Source of the DNA: Longimicrobiales bacterium
Lineage (GTDB): Bacteria; Gemmatimonadota; Gemmatimonadetes; Longimicrobiales; Gaopeijiaceae
NCBI GenBank assembly: GCA_951828585.1
Contig: OX639991.1
Coordinates: forward strand, 962,576-1,026,575
Direction: 5' to 3'
Length of the DNA stretch: 64,000 nucleotides
Shown: in pieces, positions 49,418 through 57,541 of the stretch
Layout: each line of letters begins with the position of its first letter
Numbering within the stretch: position 1 is the first letter of the stretch
Made by a program: the position numbers and the translations under genes
Notes under the pieces: generated by a model
What the model saw: the letters and a program-made list of their open reading frames with translations, nothing else
The model's database searches: none
Told to the model about the DNA's origin: nothing

Positions 49418-50008
49418 TCAGCGGCGGTCGACAAGCAATCGCCGACACACCCTGGAATCGCGGATGTCACCGTCCACACACCGCTTGAGACGGCCATCCG
49501 TCCACCACTCGAAGTCATACCACAGCGGTGTCGGATCCCGCAACATCCGAAGGGCACGCTCCTGTATGTCGGCAATCCGGCCCGCATCGGTAATCCTGAG
49601 GGCCTGCACCGCAGATGGAGTTGCCGCAAGGCGCTCCACCTTGCCGGTGAGCTCGGCATCCTCGAGCAGCACGCTCAGGTCTATTGCCTCGATGACGATT
49701 TCCGGGTCGTCGAGGGCCGACGCCGCCAAGCCGCGGATCTCCGAAAGGAGCCCGGCATCGAGCCCCTGCGGGCCCCGCTCGTCCACGAACATCGCCATCA
49801 CCTCAAACGCCGAGCGCCGGGCCGAACGCTGCCTCCTTGTGCTGCCGGGCCCCTTGGCCGTGGCGATCACCTCCCGCAACGCGGGTACGCCTTGGAAGAC
49901 CAGCCAGTCGTAGAAATCAAACCCAATCATTCCGAAGCCTGCTAGCGGCCTGATTGCGACCGGATCGTCCAACTTCGCCAAGGCCCAGACCGCATCGTAC
50001 AACTCCAC
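49418..50008 (-). CDS. HEAT-repeat-like protein, start uncertain
   Basis: This protein has 196 residues from a GTG at 50008. It is helical and shows two or three HEAT-like repeats (YDAVWALAKLDDPVAIRPLA, SARRSAFEVMAMFVDERGPQ, IRGLAASALDDPEIVIEAI). The same frame extends upstream with protein-like sequence (LTFTPDGEDDENV) but without a good start codon before a stop near 50130. A TTGACA promoter on this strand at 50136-50164 would begin transcription at about that point, so an unusual start, or 5' truncation, is possible. No function is recognised. Confidence 0.55.
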   Translation of the reverse strand: MELYDAVWALAKLDDPVAIRPLAGFGMIGFDFYDWLVFQGVPALREVIATAKGPGSTRRQRSARRSAFEVMAMFVDERGPQGLDAGLLSEIRGLAASALDDPEIVIEAIDLSVLLEDAELTGKVERLAATPSAVQALRITDAGRIADIQERALRMLRDPTPLWYDFEWWTDGRLKRCVDGDIRDSRVCRRLLVDRR

Positions 50009-50334
50009 GACATTTTCGTCATCCTCCCCATCGGGCGTGAATGTGAGGCCTCCTCGCCCTGAGCCACCCGCCGCTCTGTCCCCGGCCCGGCGGGGACCTT
50101 GGACAGCGTCCCTCGTTTCGGTAGCGTGCAGTCCAAGGATGAGGAGCTACGCACTGAATGTCAACTAAGCTGAGGCTCGCACGGTGGAGCGCGGGAAGGT
50201 GATCGGCGGGGGCGACGTTTGGACCGCCAACCCCCGGGTGGGCTGGCCCCGCGCATGGGCGGCCGGATATGATTGCGGGTCGGAAACCCGGCTTGTCCGG
50301 GACCCAGTCCATCCCCCACCCCAGGAACCCCCCC
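50009..50334. other. intergenic region between HEAT-like and GcvT-like genes
   Basis: It contains a probable upstream extension of the HEAT-like gene (to about 50127), its minus-strand promoter, and then about 165 bases with no recognised gene before the GcvT/DmdA-like start. Confidence 0.45.
50136..50169 (-). promoter_or_regulatory. promoter with TAGTTGA half-site upstream of HEAT-like gene
   Basis: On the minus strand, TTGACA (50164-50159) and CATCCT (50141-50136) are 17 bases apart. The upstream arm TAGTTGA of the BlaI-type operators is present, but the downstream arm TCAACTA is not. Confidence 0.5.
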
Positions 50335-51480
50335 ATGCCCACCTTCGACATGTCCCTCATCCAGCGCGGCGCCCGCCTCCGCCGTTCCCCCTACTTCGAG
50401 GCCACCCTGCGCGCCGGCTGCAAGAGCTATACCGTCTACAACCACATGTTCCTCCCCACCCGCTACGACGACCTCCACGCCGAGTACGAGAGACTGCTGA
50501 CCGGCGTCACCGTGTGGGACGTGAGCGTCGAGCGCCAGGTCGAGATCACCGGTCCGGACGCCTTCACCTTCACCAACCTGCTCACCCCGCGCGACCTGTC
50601 GAAGTGTGCCGTCGGACAGGGCAAGTACGTGCTGATCGGCGCCGCCGACGGCGGCATCGTGAACGACCCCGTTCTGCTGCGTCTGGGCGAGAATCACTTC
50701 TGGCTCGCGCTCGCGGACAGTGACGTGCTGCTGTACGCGAAGGGCGTCGCGCTCAACTCCGGGCTCGATGTCCACATCTGCGAACCGGACGTCTCGCCCA
50801 TGCAGGTGCAGGGCCCGAAGTCGAAGGAGGTCGTGCGGCGGCTATTCGGGGACGAGGTGCTGAAGCTGCGCTACTACTGGTTCCTGGAGACGGATCTCGA
50901 CGGGATCCCGGTGGTGGTAACGCGCACGGGGTGGAGCGGCGAGGTCGGCTATGAGATCTACCTGCGCGACGGCAGCCGGGGCGTGGAACTATGGGACCGC
51001 GTGATGGACGCGGGGCGCGACCTGGGCATTACGCCTACGGGTCCGTCCGACATCCGCCGCGTCGAGGCCGGCATCCTCAACTACGGCATCGACATGACGC
51101 TAGACACGAATCCGTACGAGGTGGGGCTGGGGTGGCAGGTGGACGACGATCAGGAGGGGGACTTCATTGGGCGCGAGGCGTTGGCGCGGATCGCGGCGGA
51201 GGGGCCGGGGCGGAAGCTGGCTGGGGTCGAGATCAGCGGGGATCCGCTCGATCTGAATGTGACCCGGTGGCCGGTGCACCGGGGTGGAGAGGAGGTCGGG
51301 GTTGTGACCTCGGCCGTCTACTCGCCGCGGCTGGGACGTAACATCGGGTATGCGATGGTGCCGACCGCGTCGGCGGAGCTGGGGACGCGCCTTGGCGTGA
51401 ACACGCCGGACGGCGAGCGGGAAGCCACCGTGGTGCCGCGGCCCTTCGTGGATCCGGATAAGGAGATTCCGAAGTCGTAG
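50335..51480 (+). CDS. GcvT-family protein, DmdA-like
   Basis: This protein has 381 residues from the ATG at 50335. The opening KSYTVYNHMFLPTRYDDLHA and VWDVSVERQVEITGPDAFTF resemble the start of dimethylsulfoniopropionate demethylase (DmdA) and related methyltransferases more than GcvT proper. The core has TPRDLSKCAVGQGKYVLIG, GGIVNDPVLLRLGENHFWLA, MQVQGPKSKEVVRRLFGDEV, VVTRTGWSGEVGYEIYLRDG and RRVEAGILNYGIDM. The C-terminal barrel is complete. A role in demethylation of an S- or N-methyl compound with tetrahydrofolate as acceptor is likely, but the substrate is uncertain. It is distant from the GcvT-like protein at 37044. Confidence 0.85.
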   Translation: MPTFDMSLIQRGARLRRSPYFEATLRAGCKSYTVYNHMFLPTRYDDLHAEYERLLTGVTVWDVSVERQVEITGPDAFTFTNLLTPRDLSKCAVGQGKYVLIGAADGGIVNDPVLLRLGENHFWLALADSDVLLYAKGVALNSGLDVHICEPDVSPMQVQGPKSKEVVRRLFGDEVLKLRYYWFLETDLDGIPVVVTRTGWSGEVGYEIYLRDGSRGVELWDRVMDAGRDLGITPTGPSDIRRVEAGILNYGIDMTLDTNPYEVGLGWQVDDDQEGDFIGREALARIAAEGPGRKLAGVEISGDPLDLNVTRWPVHRGGEEVGVVTSAVYSPRLGRNIGYAMVPTASAELGTRLGVNTPDGEREATVVPRPFVDPDKEIPKS

Positions 51481-51540
51481 GAACCCACACAGGTCGTCTG
51501 GTCCCATCGCTCATTCAATTCAACTGACACCACCAGACCA

Positions 51541-52063
51541 TGTATCCAGAACTGTTCAGGTTGCCGGAGTGGCTCCCGTCCTGGGAGGGGAGGAGATCAC
51601 CTCGTTCAGGGTGATGATGCTACTGTCCTTCCTGGTGGGAGACGACTACGGCCGTCCCCCCGATTCCTGGGTCGGGATCGCCTTCCCGAGGGGGATTCCC
51701 CCCACGCACGCCGACACGATCGCTGAACGGTTCGGCATCACCATCGACCCCGCGATGATCGAGAAGAACGGGGAGATACTGCCGGTCCATCCCACGCAGC
51801 TCTACGAAACCGGGATGTCCACCCTGATCTTCCTGCTGCTCCTGTCGCTGCGCCGAGGGCGGCACCCGGCCGGATGGCTCTTCATGACCTGGCTGGCGCT
51901 GGCGGGCATCGAGCGGTTCGTGGTCGAGATTTTCCGCGCCAAGAGCGACCTGTTTTTCGGCGCGCTCACTCTTGCCCAGGTGATCTCCATCGGCCTGGTT
52001 GCCGTCGGGGCCTATTGGATGATCCGGCTGCGCAATGACGGAAAGGGGCGGGGTGCAGCCTGA
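51541..52063 (+). pseudogene. lgt: prolipoprotein diacylglyceryl transferase remnant
   Basis: The N-terminal MYPELFRLPEWLP at 51541 is the usual start of Lgt, but the frame shifts near 51575. The next frame reads EEITSFRVMMLLSFLVGDDY, fusing helix 1 to the GDDYGRPPDSWVGIAF segment that normally lies about 100 residues later. The tail is normal (VHPTQLYETGMSTLIFL, IERFVVEIFRAKSD). So the gene carries both a frameshift and an internal deletion; the catalytic HGGL region is lost. The deletion may have used the FLVG-coding bases present at both edges. A functional lgt must exist elsewhere. Confidence 0.85.
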
Positions 52064-52115
52064 CAGCCCGCAGAACAGCCCCGCGGGGATGCGTCCACGG
52101 GCGGCCAACTCGTGA

Positions 52116-52247
52116 CCATCGTTCATCCAGCAACTGCTGAAAGTGCTCCACGACCGACTCCGCAGCGGGCCGGAAAGTCATCCCCAGCGCCTCCCGCGCC
52201 CTCCGGTTGTCAAACCTGAGGGGATACCCCAGGTTGCGCCTCGCCAC
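52116..52247 (-). pseudogene. SDR/NAD-dependent epimerase, C-terminal remnant
   Basis: This fragment reads NLGYPLRFDNRRAREALGMT then FRPAAESVVEHFQQLLDE, the usual C-terminal end of an extended short-chain dehydrogenase or dihydroflavonol-reductase-like enzyme. No Rossmann motif or catalytic YxxxK remains. The bases from here to 52352 hold only short unassigned frames. Confidence 0.6.
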
Positions 52248-52352
52248 GGCCTGCGGGATTCGCCGGCATGGTGATCGGCGGGCTGCTGACCATCATGCAG
52301 GCGAAGAGGATCGGCCGACAACCGCGCCTGTCATGATGTCACGGCGTCCTGG

Positions 52353-52628
52353 CTACCTCTCCTCGGTGAGGCGGCCCGCCAGATATTTGTGGATGACGCT
52401 CGACAACAGGGTCTGGTAGGGGATGCCCTCCTCGCGCGCCCGAGCGTGCGCCAAGTTGAAGTCGCGTTCAGTCACTCGAAGGTTGACCCGCCGCGTCTTC
52501 TTGAAAGTGCTCCGGGCCATGTGACGGGCAGTCTCCATCTCGGCTTCCGAACCGGCGGTGCGCCGCAACTCACCCCGCTCGAACTTCTCCAGGATCTCCC
52601 GCTCTTCGGCATTCAGTTGGTCTCTCAC
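52353..52628 (-). CDS. brnA: BrnA-type antitoxin
   Basis: This 91-residue protein has an N-terminal interaction region (NAEEREILEKFERGELRR) and a C-terminal ribbon-helix-helix (KKTRRVNLRVTERDFNLAHA, followed by GIPYQTLLSSVIHKYLAGRL). Toxin comes first, antitoxin second, which is the usual BrnT-BrnA order, and the stop of brnT overlaps this ATG (52625-52628). The pair likely represses its own promoter. It is the only gene left intact between decayed neighbours, so it may help maintain the region. Confidence 0.88.
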   Translation of the reverse strand: MRDQLNAEEREILEKFERGELRRTAGSEAEMETARHMARSTFKKTRRVNLRVTERDFNLAHARAREEGIPYQTLLSSVIHKYLAGRLTEER

Positions 52629-52912
52629 GGTGGTTTCCTCCTCTTATGGTCCCGCGTCGCCTTCCGGCTGGGGATGATCGTCTTCAGGAATCGTGTCCCG
52701 TCCGCCGAAGTCACGAACGGGACGAGGTAGAGGTACTGATCGATGTCCACAACGTAGATCCTCTGCCCGGGATATCGCTCCTGGTTGGGGTGTTCCAGCA
52801 CATCCACCAGATCCCCTCGCTCAATCGCGGAGAGGATCCGCTCAAACGAGACCCCTCGGCTTTCGGCGAGTTGTCGGTTCTTTTCCAGGTTCCAATCGAA
52901 GCCGCCAGCCAT
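52625..52912 (-). CDS. brnT: BrnT-type ribonuclease toxin
   Basis: This 95-residue protein follows the BrnT pattern: FDWNLEKNRQLAESRGVSFE, then GDLVDVLEHPNQERYPGQRI, YVVDIDQYLYLVPFVTSADG and TRFLKTIIPSRKATRDHKRR. BrnT is a RelE-like ribonuclease that halts growth when released from BrnA. A sigma-70-like promoter (52919-52947, minus) puts the transcription start at about the start codon, so the mRNA is probably leaderless. Confidence 0.88.
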   Translation of the reverse strand: MAGGFDWNLEKNRQLAESRGVSFERILSAIERGDLVDVLEHPNQERYPGQRIYVVDIDQYLYLVPFVTSADGTRFLKTIIPSRKATRDHKRRKPP

Positions 52913-52918
52913 GCGTCA

Positions 52919-52947
52919 ATTAACATCCATTGTGTGCGTTTTGTCAA
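52919..52947 (-). promoter_or_regulatory. promoter of brnT-brnA
   Basis: On the minus strand TTGACA (52947-52942) and GTTAAT (52924-52919) are 17 bases apart. The predicted start is within a few bases of the brnT ATG at 52912. Confidence 0.6.
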
Positions 52948-53170
52948 CAGGCCCTGATCCGCCCCCCCAGCTGCGCCCGCCGCGTGTCCCCCAGTCCGCT
53001 CCGGATCGTCCCGTCGAAGTTGAAGAGCAGCCACCCCTGCGCGGTGTCCATCGATCAGATCGCCGATCGCCGGCGGTCCCTGACCGGGCAGGCCGAAGCT
53101 GCTGCGGAAGAAGATCTGCTGGAAGGCACCGTTGGTCGTGACGCTCTGCGCGAAGACCAGGATGGGGATG
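52944..53170 (-). pseudogene. decayed unknown gene, two frames
   Basis: One minus-strand frame reads SVTTNGAFQQIFFRSSFGLP then GQGPPAIGDL to about 53055. A shifted frame (53051-52944) continues MDTAQGWLLFNFDGTIRSGL and GDTRRAQLGGRIRAC. The join suggests a frameshifted 3' end of a lost gene. The family is not recognised. Its last codons overlap the brnT promoter. Confidence 0.4.
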
Positions 53171-53322
53171 CATTTGACATTGCCTCGCCCAAATGGAAAT
53201 TATGCCGGATGGCGCTGATTCCTGCCGAGTCGATAGGTCAATTGCCGAACCGAGCCCCAAGGCGCGAGGATGCCGTGTACCGCCGTCTCCAATGGCCGGG
53301 GCGGGCTGAACGCCTCGACGCT

Positions 53323-53658
53323 CGCATCCTGGGTCACTATGCGCGCGATCGGGGCGCACTGTCGCTCATGGATGCCCTGGCCAAGATGACCACCCTGCCG
53401 GCGCGCAGGGTCGAGGGGGTGGTCCCGGAGATGGCCCGGAAGGGGCGGGTCCAGGTGGGCGCCGACGCGGACCTCGCGGTCTTCTACCCCGAAACGGTAC
53501 TCAATCTCGCGGACTACGACGCCCCCTCCACGCCGTCCGGGGGGTTCGTCTCTGTGCTCGTGGGCCGGACGCCGGTGGTGCGGGACGGCGCGCTCGTGAA
53601 GGGTGTGTTGCCGGGCCGGGCGATCCGGCGGACACCGGCGGGCGAGGGCCTGCGGTGA
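53323..53658 (+). pseudogene. amidohydrolase (D-aminoacylase-like), C-terminal remnant
   Basis: This fragment reads RILGHYARDRGALSLMDALA, KMTTLPARRVEGVVPEMARK, GRVQVGADADLAVFYPETVL and ends with SVLVGRTPVVRDGALVKGVL PGR. This is the typical last part of D-aminoacylase/dihydroorotase-like amidohydrolases. The metal-binding HxH and the rest of the barrel are missing, and no start is apparent. Its stop overlaps the next GTG (GTGA, 53655-53658), so it was once in an operon with the MBL-fold gene. Confidence 0.75.
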
Positions 53659-54611
53659 GTCAGGCGGCGGCGGCCGTCACCCCGATCGGCGGGGGCGCCG
53701 CCATGGTGGACCTGTACTTCCAGGGCCGCCCGACGATCATCGGAGTGAACGTGCTGGAGTTGGGGGACGGGATCGCGCTGGTCGATCCCGGCCCCGAGGC
53801 CCGCTTGGGGGCGTTGCGCGCAGGTCTGGCCGAGATGGGACGCTCGCTGGATGATGTGCGCGCGGTTCTGCTCACGCACATCCACCTCGATCACGCCACC
53901 GCGGCCGGGGCGATCGCGCGGGAGGCCCCTGGCGCGACCGTGTACGTGCACGCGCTGGGCGCGCGCCACATGGCCGACCCGGCTCGCCTCCTGGCCTCGG
54001 CGGGGCGGATCTACGGGGACGCGATGGCGACGCTTTGGGGCGACTTCCTACCCGTGCCGTGGTCGGCGCTCAGGGTGGTGGACGAGGGGGACGTGGTGGC
54101 CCTCGGCGGCCGCCGCCTCGAGGTCGCGTACGTTCCCGGACACGCCAAGCATCATGTGGCGTACTACGAAGCCGCGACGGGGACGGCGTGGGTGGGCGAT
54201 GTCGGTGGCATACGGATCGGGAACGGTCCGGCGCTTCCGGTCACGCCGCCGCCCGACATCGACGTGGAGCTCTGGAAGATGAGCATGGAGCGCGTGATGG
54301 CGTGGGCGCCGGAGCGCATCGTCGCGACGCACTTTGGGGCGTATGGGAACGTGCAAGAACACTTTGCCGAGCTGCGCGAGGGGCTGGACGCGTGGGCGGG
54401 GTGGGTGCGGGGGTCGTTGGCGGGTGGGGGGGCGGGTGGCGGGGGGACGCGTGGTGACGTGGAGCGGGCCCGGGACTTCGCCGCGTGGGTGGTGGAGGGG
54501 TTGGGGGGGGCGGTGTCGGAGACGCTGCTCGATCAGTACGCGACCGCTTCGGGCTTTCCGGATTCCTGGTGGGGGCTGGCGCGCTACTGGAGGAAGCGGG
54601 CGGGGGTGTAA
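53655..54611 (+). CDS. MBL-fold metallo-hydrolase
   Basis: This protein has 318 residues from a GTG that overlaps the preceding frame's stop. The metallo-beta-lactamase zinc motif is THIHLDHA (near residues 74-81), with ELGDGIALVDPGPEAR before it and VPGHAKHHVAYYEAATGTAW then VGDVGG after. A later VATHFGAYGN supplies the last histidine. The C-terminal 80 residues are Gly-rich and then helical. No signal peptide is present, so it is cytoplasmic, in contrast to the MBL protein at 1219. Substrate is unknown; glyoxalase II-like thioesters are one possibility. Confidence 0.88.
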   Translation: MSQAAAAVTPIGGGAAMVDLYFQGRPTIIGVNVLELGDGIALVDPGPEARLGALRAGLAEMGRSLDDVRAVLLTHIHLDHATAAGAIAREAPGATVYVHALGARHMADPARLLASAGRIYGDAMATLWGDFLPVPWSALRVVDEGDVVALGGRRLEVAYVPGHAKHHVAYYEAATGTAWVGDVGGIRIGNGPALPVTPPPDIDVELWKMSMERVMAWAPERIVATHFGAYGNVQEHFAELREGLDAWAGWVRGSLAGGGAGGGGTRGDVERARDFAAWVVEGLGGAVSETLLDQYATASGFPDSWWGLARYWRKRAGV

Positions 54612-54688
54612 GACAAGTCTCTTACCCCGCCATCCGAGGACAGGTCCGCGCGGGCATCGAGAGCGGCAAGGCGCCGTGCGGTCCCCCA

Positions 54689-54746
54689 GCAGTCCGTGGA
54701 CAAAGCCGCCCGACCACCGAGAGCGGTGAGGCGCCGGGCTGGCAGG
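54689..54746 (+). repeat. copy of a 57-base dispersed repeat
   Basis: Begins GCAGTCCGTGGACAAAGCC and continues CACCGAGAGCGGTGAGGCGC. It matches 38311-38370 and, inverted, 36977-37034. A more diverged copy precedes it (about 54630-54680). Confidence 0.8.
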
Positions 54747-54759
54747 TGCGACGAGAGGT

Positions 54760-54776
54760 GAATAGCAGCGCTATTC
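54760..54776. terminator. small hairpin, possible bidirectional terminator
   Basis: GAATAGC and GCTATTC form a 7-base stem with an AGC loop between two convergent genes (MBL hydrolase and serine hydrolase). There is no following T-run, so intrinsic termination is only a possibility. Confidence 0.35.
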
Positions 54777-54799
54777 GCCCGAGGAGCAACGCAGAGCGA

Positions 54800-54862
54800 A
54801 GCGGCCAGCCCGGATGCATCGCCGCTCGAATGCCGGGGGGATCTTGTCCACGGGCTACTACC
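54800..54862 (-). repeat. diverged inverted copy of the 57-base repeat
   Basis: Read on the minus strand it begins TAGCCCGTGGACAAG, overlaps the serine hydrolase stop codon (54858-54860), and continues with GAGCGGCGATGC and CCGGGCTGGCC. It faces the copy at 54689-54746, forming an inverted pair. Confidence 0.6.
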
Positions 54863-56105
54863 CTTCGATCGCCAGGTTCACCAGCTCCAGGAACCGTCTC
54901 ACCGGGTTCCGGCCCCGGGGCGTCTGCGTAAAGACCAGCACGATCAACTGGTTCTCCGGATCCACGAAAGCGTTGGTCCCGTCCGAGCCACCGTGCGAGA
55001 AGACCCCGTCGGCCGAGACCGACCACCCGTAACCGTAGTAGCTCGGCGGCCCGTCCGAATTCGGGTTGGTCCGAATCTTGGGCGACGTCATCAGCGCCAC
55101 GGTCTCCTCGGCGATGATGCGCTGGCCGTCGTAGATCCCGCCGTTCAGGAACATCTGGCAGAAGATGGCGTAGTCGGCGGCCGTGGAGATCATTCCGCCG
55201 GAAGCCCGCACGAAGGGGACCTGGGGTGGATCGCCGGGGGTCCAGCCGGGGGTCCAGCCGCCTTCGCCGTCGCGTTGGTAGTAGACCACCGACATCCGGT
55301 CCAGCTTGCCGTCCATTTTCTCGTCCAGCTCGTGATGATAGCTGTCGTGCATGCCTAGCGGCGTGTAGACCTCCTGGTCGAGGTATTCCTCGAGCGGCAT
55401 CCCGGAAGCGATCTCGACGAGCGCGCCCAGCGTGTTGTACCCGGGGTTGTTGTACCTGTAGCTGGTCCCGGGAGCCACCTCCGCGCCGACGGCGCCGAAT
55501 CGTGCCGCCTCGAGCTGCAGGGTGGGCGCGCTCGGGTGCTCCGCGCTCGGCTGCATGTACGGTCGCAGGAAGAGCGTGGGGATCCTGAGGCCGCTGGCGT
55601 GCGACAGGAGGTGGCCGACGTTGATGAACCCGGCCCGGTAGTTGTCCCACTCCGGAATGTGCTCGCGGACCAGACCGTCCCAGGCCAGTTTGCCGTCCTC
55701 CACGAGCGTCGCCACGCCCGTGGCCACAGCCGGCTTGGTGTTCGACGCCATGCGAAACATGGTGTTCGGTTCCATGGCGATCCCGCGCGCCTTGTCCCTC
55801 CACCCCAGCGCCTCGTGCAGAACGACCTTGCCGTCCTTCGCGACCAGGAGCACCGCGCCGACCAGATCTCCGCGCGCAATCGCCTCTTCGTACTGCGCGA
55901 CGCCCCCGGCGAGCACTCCCGCCGACATGCCCGCATCGGCCGGGTTGGCGCGGGTGACGACGGTGCCCTGGGCGATGGCCGGAGTCGGGCTGGCAAGGGC
56001 TGCGAGCGAAGCGAGGAGCAGGGCGACGGCCGCGCTGGCGGCGGATCGGGTCGGAAGTGTGTCGGGGACGGCCGACCCCGTCGCCGGGCGTGTCAATGGG
56101 GTCAC
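54858..56105 (-). CDS. class C beta-lactamase-like serine hydrolase
   Basis: This 415-residue protein has a signal peptide ending PAIAQ. The serine hydrolase motifs are SNTK (SxxK) in FRMASNTKPAVATGVATL, YNNPGYN (YxN) near residue 215 and SHGGSDG (HxG) near 375. Other family segments are LLSHASGLRIP and TPLGMHDSYHHELDEKMDGK. It is an EstB/penicillin-binding-protein-like esterase or peptidase rather than a proven beta-lactamase. It overlaps the DUF2891 gene by ATGA at 56102-56105, so the two are co-translated. Confidence 0.9.
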   Translation of the reverse strand: MTPLTRPATGSAVPDTLPTRSAASAAVALLLASLAALASPTPAIAQGTVVTRANPADAGMSAGVLAGGVAQYEEAIARGDLVGAVLLVAKDGKVVLHEALGWRDKARGIAMEPNTMFRMASNTKPAVATGVATLVEDGKLAWDGLVREHIPEWDNYRAGFINVGHLLSHASGLRIPTLFLRPYMQPSAEHPSAPTLQLEAARFGAVGAEVAPGTSYRYNNPGYNTLGALVEIASGMPLEEYLDQEVYTPLGMHDSYHHELDEKMDGKLDRMSVVYYQRDGEGGWTPGWTPGDPPQVPFVRASGGMISTAADYAIFCQMFLNGGIYDGQRIIAEETVALMTSPKIRTNPNSDGPPSYYGYGWSVSADGVFSHGGSDGTNAFVDPENQLIVLVFTQTPRGRNPVRRFLELVNLAIEG

Positions 56106-57541
56106 GGGACGGTGCCCTTGGCGGACTCGACCAGGTACTTGAGCGCGAAGGAGCCGAGCCAGTGGGAGCCGAAATAGCCGGCGTCGAACATCGTCTCGAA
56201 GCCGCTGCGCCCGTGTTGCGCCGCCAACTCACGCAGGCGCGCGACCCTCGGGTCTCCGGCCGGAAGGGCTGCGGCGATGCGCAACATCGCCTCGGCGCGT
56301 GAGAAGGAGAGCCCGATCAGGTGCGAGCGCGCACCCATCGACATGCGGCTCAGACCGGTCCGCACCGAGTCTCCGCCCGTCGAGCGGCCGAGGCTGTCGA
56401 CCGCGCTCTGGCGGATGCTGTCCATTGCGCGCTGCGAAGCCTGCATCAGCGTGTTGAGCGCCTCCGCGAATTCGGCGGGCATCCCCCCGGTGGGCATGCT
56501 CATCCGGAAGCGCCTGGTGGAATCCGAAAGGGCGGAGGTGCGGAGCGGGGCAAACTCTTCCGAATCGATGGGCGGAAGGTGCGAGTCCAGCCATCGCACA
56601 TACGCGTCCGGTTGCATCACCGAAGCCATGAGCGCGGCCTCTTCAAGACAGGGCGACAGGAAGTCCGAGCTCCCGGGCTCCTTGTCGACCGGACACTCCC
56701 GCTCGCCGCCGAAGAATCGCATGGTGGCACTTCTGAGGGTTCTTTCCAGCGTTGGCCGCCGCACCATCGCCGTAGCCCGCAGGCTCATCGAGATCGCGAA
56801 GGCGGTGTTCGGGTGCCACCCCATTCGCACCGGCTCCTCCAGACCGCCGAGGTAGTCGGCCATGCGCTCGGCCAGGAGATCCGCCAGCGGATCGATATGG
56901 TCGGCCCACTCGGCGGCTTCGGGATCGCTCCACGTTTCCAGTTCGGCGTGCAGCAGGAGCAGCCACGACCAACCGTATGGCCGCTCGAACGCGGGGTTTT
57001 CGGCGAGATAGGCGAGCTCGCCCGCCATGGTGGATTCGGAGAGGTGGGTTTCCAGCTTCTCGCGGAGCACGGGGGACGCCGGAAACTCCGGCCGTTCCTT
57101 CATGAGGCGAACCATCGCCCAGGTAGTGTTCACCGCCGAGTGCCAGTCCGAGCAGCCGTAGAAGGCGCGGTCCCGTTCGAACCCGGGCCGCCGCGTGTAG
57201 GTCATCTCCGTGAGGTAGCCGGACCGGCTGGCCGGCAACGCGTGTGGGCGGTCGACGCACGAGAACATCAGGGCGAGCACCAGGGCGGTCTCGCGATCGA
57301 GGACGGGGGGTGGGGTGGGGGGCGCGGGGTCCGGAACCGGGACGGTGATTGTGGTGGCCGCGGCGAGGACGGCGGCCGTCGTGTCCGGGTGGTCCTGGGG
57401 GGGTGGGGCGGGGTTGTCGGGGATGCAGGCGGTGGCCGTGAAGGCCAGGGCAGTGCCGAGCAGGGCGCTTGTGGTGGTCGGCGTCCGTGGGTGAGACGCG
57501 CCCCGGGGGGAGCGAGGGCGAATCGTAGCGAGGTGTGTCAT
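56102..57541 (-). CDS. DUF2891 domain exported protein
   Basis: This protein has 479 residues from the ATG at 57541 (an ATG at 57547 is also possible). A lipobox-like TATAC lies after a hydrophobic segment, then a Pro/Thr-rich linker to about residue 75. The DUF2891 helical-toroid signature follows: FYGCSDWHSAVNTTWAMVRL, MAGELAYLAENPAFERPYGW, WHPNTAFAISMS and AALMASVMQPDAYVRWLDSH. An insert of about 70 residues before the final GYFGSHWLGSFAL makes it longer than usual. DUF2891 has an alpha/alpha-barrel fold but no proven activity; its coupling with a serine hydrolase suggests a joint role. Confidence 0.85.
   Translation of the reverse strand: MTHLATIRPRSPRGASHPRTPTTTSALLGTALAFTATACIPDNPAPPPQDHPDTTAAVLAAATTITVPVPDPAPPTPPPVLDRETALVLALMFSCVDRPHALPASRSGYLTEMTYTRRPGFERDRAFYGCSDWHSAVNTTWAMVRLMKERPEFPASPVLREKLETHLSESTMAGELAYLAENPAFERPYGWSWLLLLHAELETWSDPEAAEWADHIDPLADLLAERMADYLGGLEEPVRMGWHPNTAFAISMSLRATAMVRRPTLERTLRSATMRFFGGERECPVDKEPGSSDFLSPCLEEAALMASVMQPDAYVRWLDSHLPPIDSEEFAPLRTSALSDSTRRFRMSMPTGGMPAEFAEALNTLMQASQRAMDSIRQSAVDSLGRSTGGDSVRTGLSRMSMGARSHLIGLSFSRAEAMLRIAAALPAGDPRVARLRELAAQHGRSGFETMFDAGYFGSHWLGSFALKYLVESAKGTVP

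Noticed and set aside
54858-56105. Antibiotic-resistance beta-lactamase regulated by BlaI
   Set aside because: The protein is an EstB/PBP-like class C-fold hydrolase coupled to DUF2891, far from blaI and without the operator pattern.
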